Shown: positions 63,979-64,000 of the stretch, piece by piece
How positions within the stretch are numbered: position 1 is the first letter of the stretch
How the letters are laid out: each line of letters opens with the position of its first letter
From: Leptothrix sp. (in: b-proteobacteria)
Lineage (GTDB): Bacteria > Pseudomonadota > Gammaproteobacteria > Burkholderiales > Burkholderiaceae_C
Assembly: GCA_013822685.1 (NCBI GenBank)
Contig: PNKV01000001.1
Coordinates: 62,001 to 126,000, forward strand
Length of the DNA stretch: 64,000 bases
Reading direction: 5' to 3'
The notes under the pieces: generated by a model
What the model was told of the DNA's origin: nothing
The model's database searches: none
What the model saw: only the letters and a program-made list of their open reading frames with translations
Translations under genes and position numbers: made by a program

Positions 63979-64000
63979 GCGCGGGGACGCGGAGGCGTCC

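Overview
The window is a high-GC chromosomal segment from a betaproteobacterium, most likely order Burkholderiales (Comamonadaceae/Sphaerotilaceae type). This rests on gene content and order: the fmdB-like/DUF502/aspS/nudB/EEP/clsB run, ubiJ-ubiB, zapA followed by a 6S RNA, the ftsK-lolA-rarA neighbourhood and a Burkholderiales-style T6SS cluster. The genus is not determined. Almost all the sequence is housekeeping or operon-organised. The one short region with an accessory look is about 33.33-34.43 kb, just behind a tRNA-Ala gene.

Layout. 1-0.9 kb: 3'-truncated exopolysaccharide sugar transferase. 1.1-3.3 kb: ubiJ-ubiB (ubiquinone). 3.3-11.4 kb, plus strand: a sodium:solute symporter, zinc-ribbon protein, DUF502 membrane protein, aspS with an intrinsic terminator, a CsgG-like lipoprotein, nudB, an endo/exonuclease/phosphatase-family protein and clsB. 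11.4-30.3 kb, minus strand: a 17-gene cobalamin operon behind one cobalamin riboswitch, mostly joined by 4-nt start/stop overlaps. It contains btuB, cobU, btuFCD, cobB, a MotA/ExbB-like channel gene, a DUF2149 gene, an exported CobN-like chelatase, cobO, cbiB, a cobD-like gene, cobQ, a second BtuF-like gene, cobT, cobS and cobC. 30.4-33.3 kb: zapB-like, zapA, 6S RNA, a degenerate GGDEF protein, a beta-hydroxyacid dehydrogenase and tRNA-Ala(CGC). 33.4-34.4 kb: a small phage-like remnant and a TumE/TumA-like toxin-antitoxin pair. 34.5-42.8 kb: a diguanylate cyclase, two MFS transporters, an Aer-like chemoreceptor, a YciH/SUI1 protein, PPK2, an unknown protein, and a manganese (yybP-ykoY) riboswitch with a GDT1/TMEM165 transporter. 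42.8-44.6 kb: two tandem paralogous membrane-anchored unknowns and a small unknown. 44.6-57.3 kb: type VI secretion genes in two divergent arms. 57.3-64 kb: rarA, a DEAD-box helicase with a long leader, lolA and ftsK.

The most unusual content is the trio inside the B12 operon (18751-23596). The CobN-like protein carries a Sec signal peptide, a TonB-like proline-rich stalk and a C-terminal membrane anchor. It is encoded with an ExbB-like proton-channel subunit and an ExbD-like DUF2149 protein. This looks like a proton-motive-force-coupled, periplasmic tetrapyrrole metal chelatase or dechelatase tied to corrinoid uptake, not the cytoplasmic CobN-CobS-CobT cobaltochelatase that automated annotation would suggest.

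How the genes work together: the operon reads as outer-membrane corrinoid uptake (BtuB), periplasmic capture and inner-membrane import (BtuF/BtuC/BtuD), adenosylation (CobO), amidation (CobB, CobQ), aminopropanol attachment (CobD-like, CbiB) and nucleotide-loop assembly (CobU, CobT, CobS, CobC). No corrin-ring contraction or methylation genes are present in the window. The T6SS set encodes the sheath, tube, baseplate, recycling ATPase and part of the membrane complex, but tssM, tssA, vgrG and PAAR genes are missing here.
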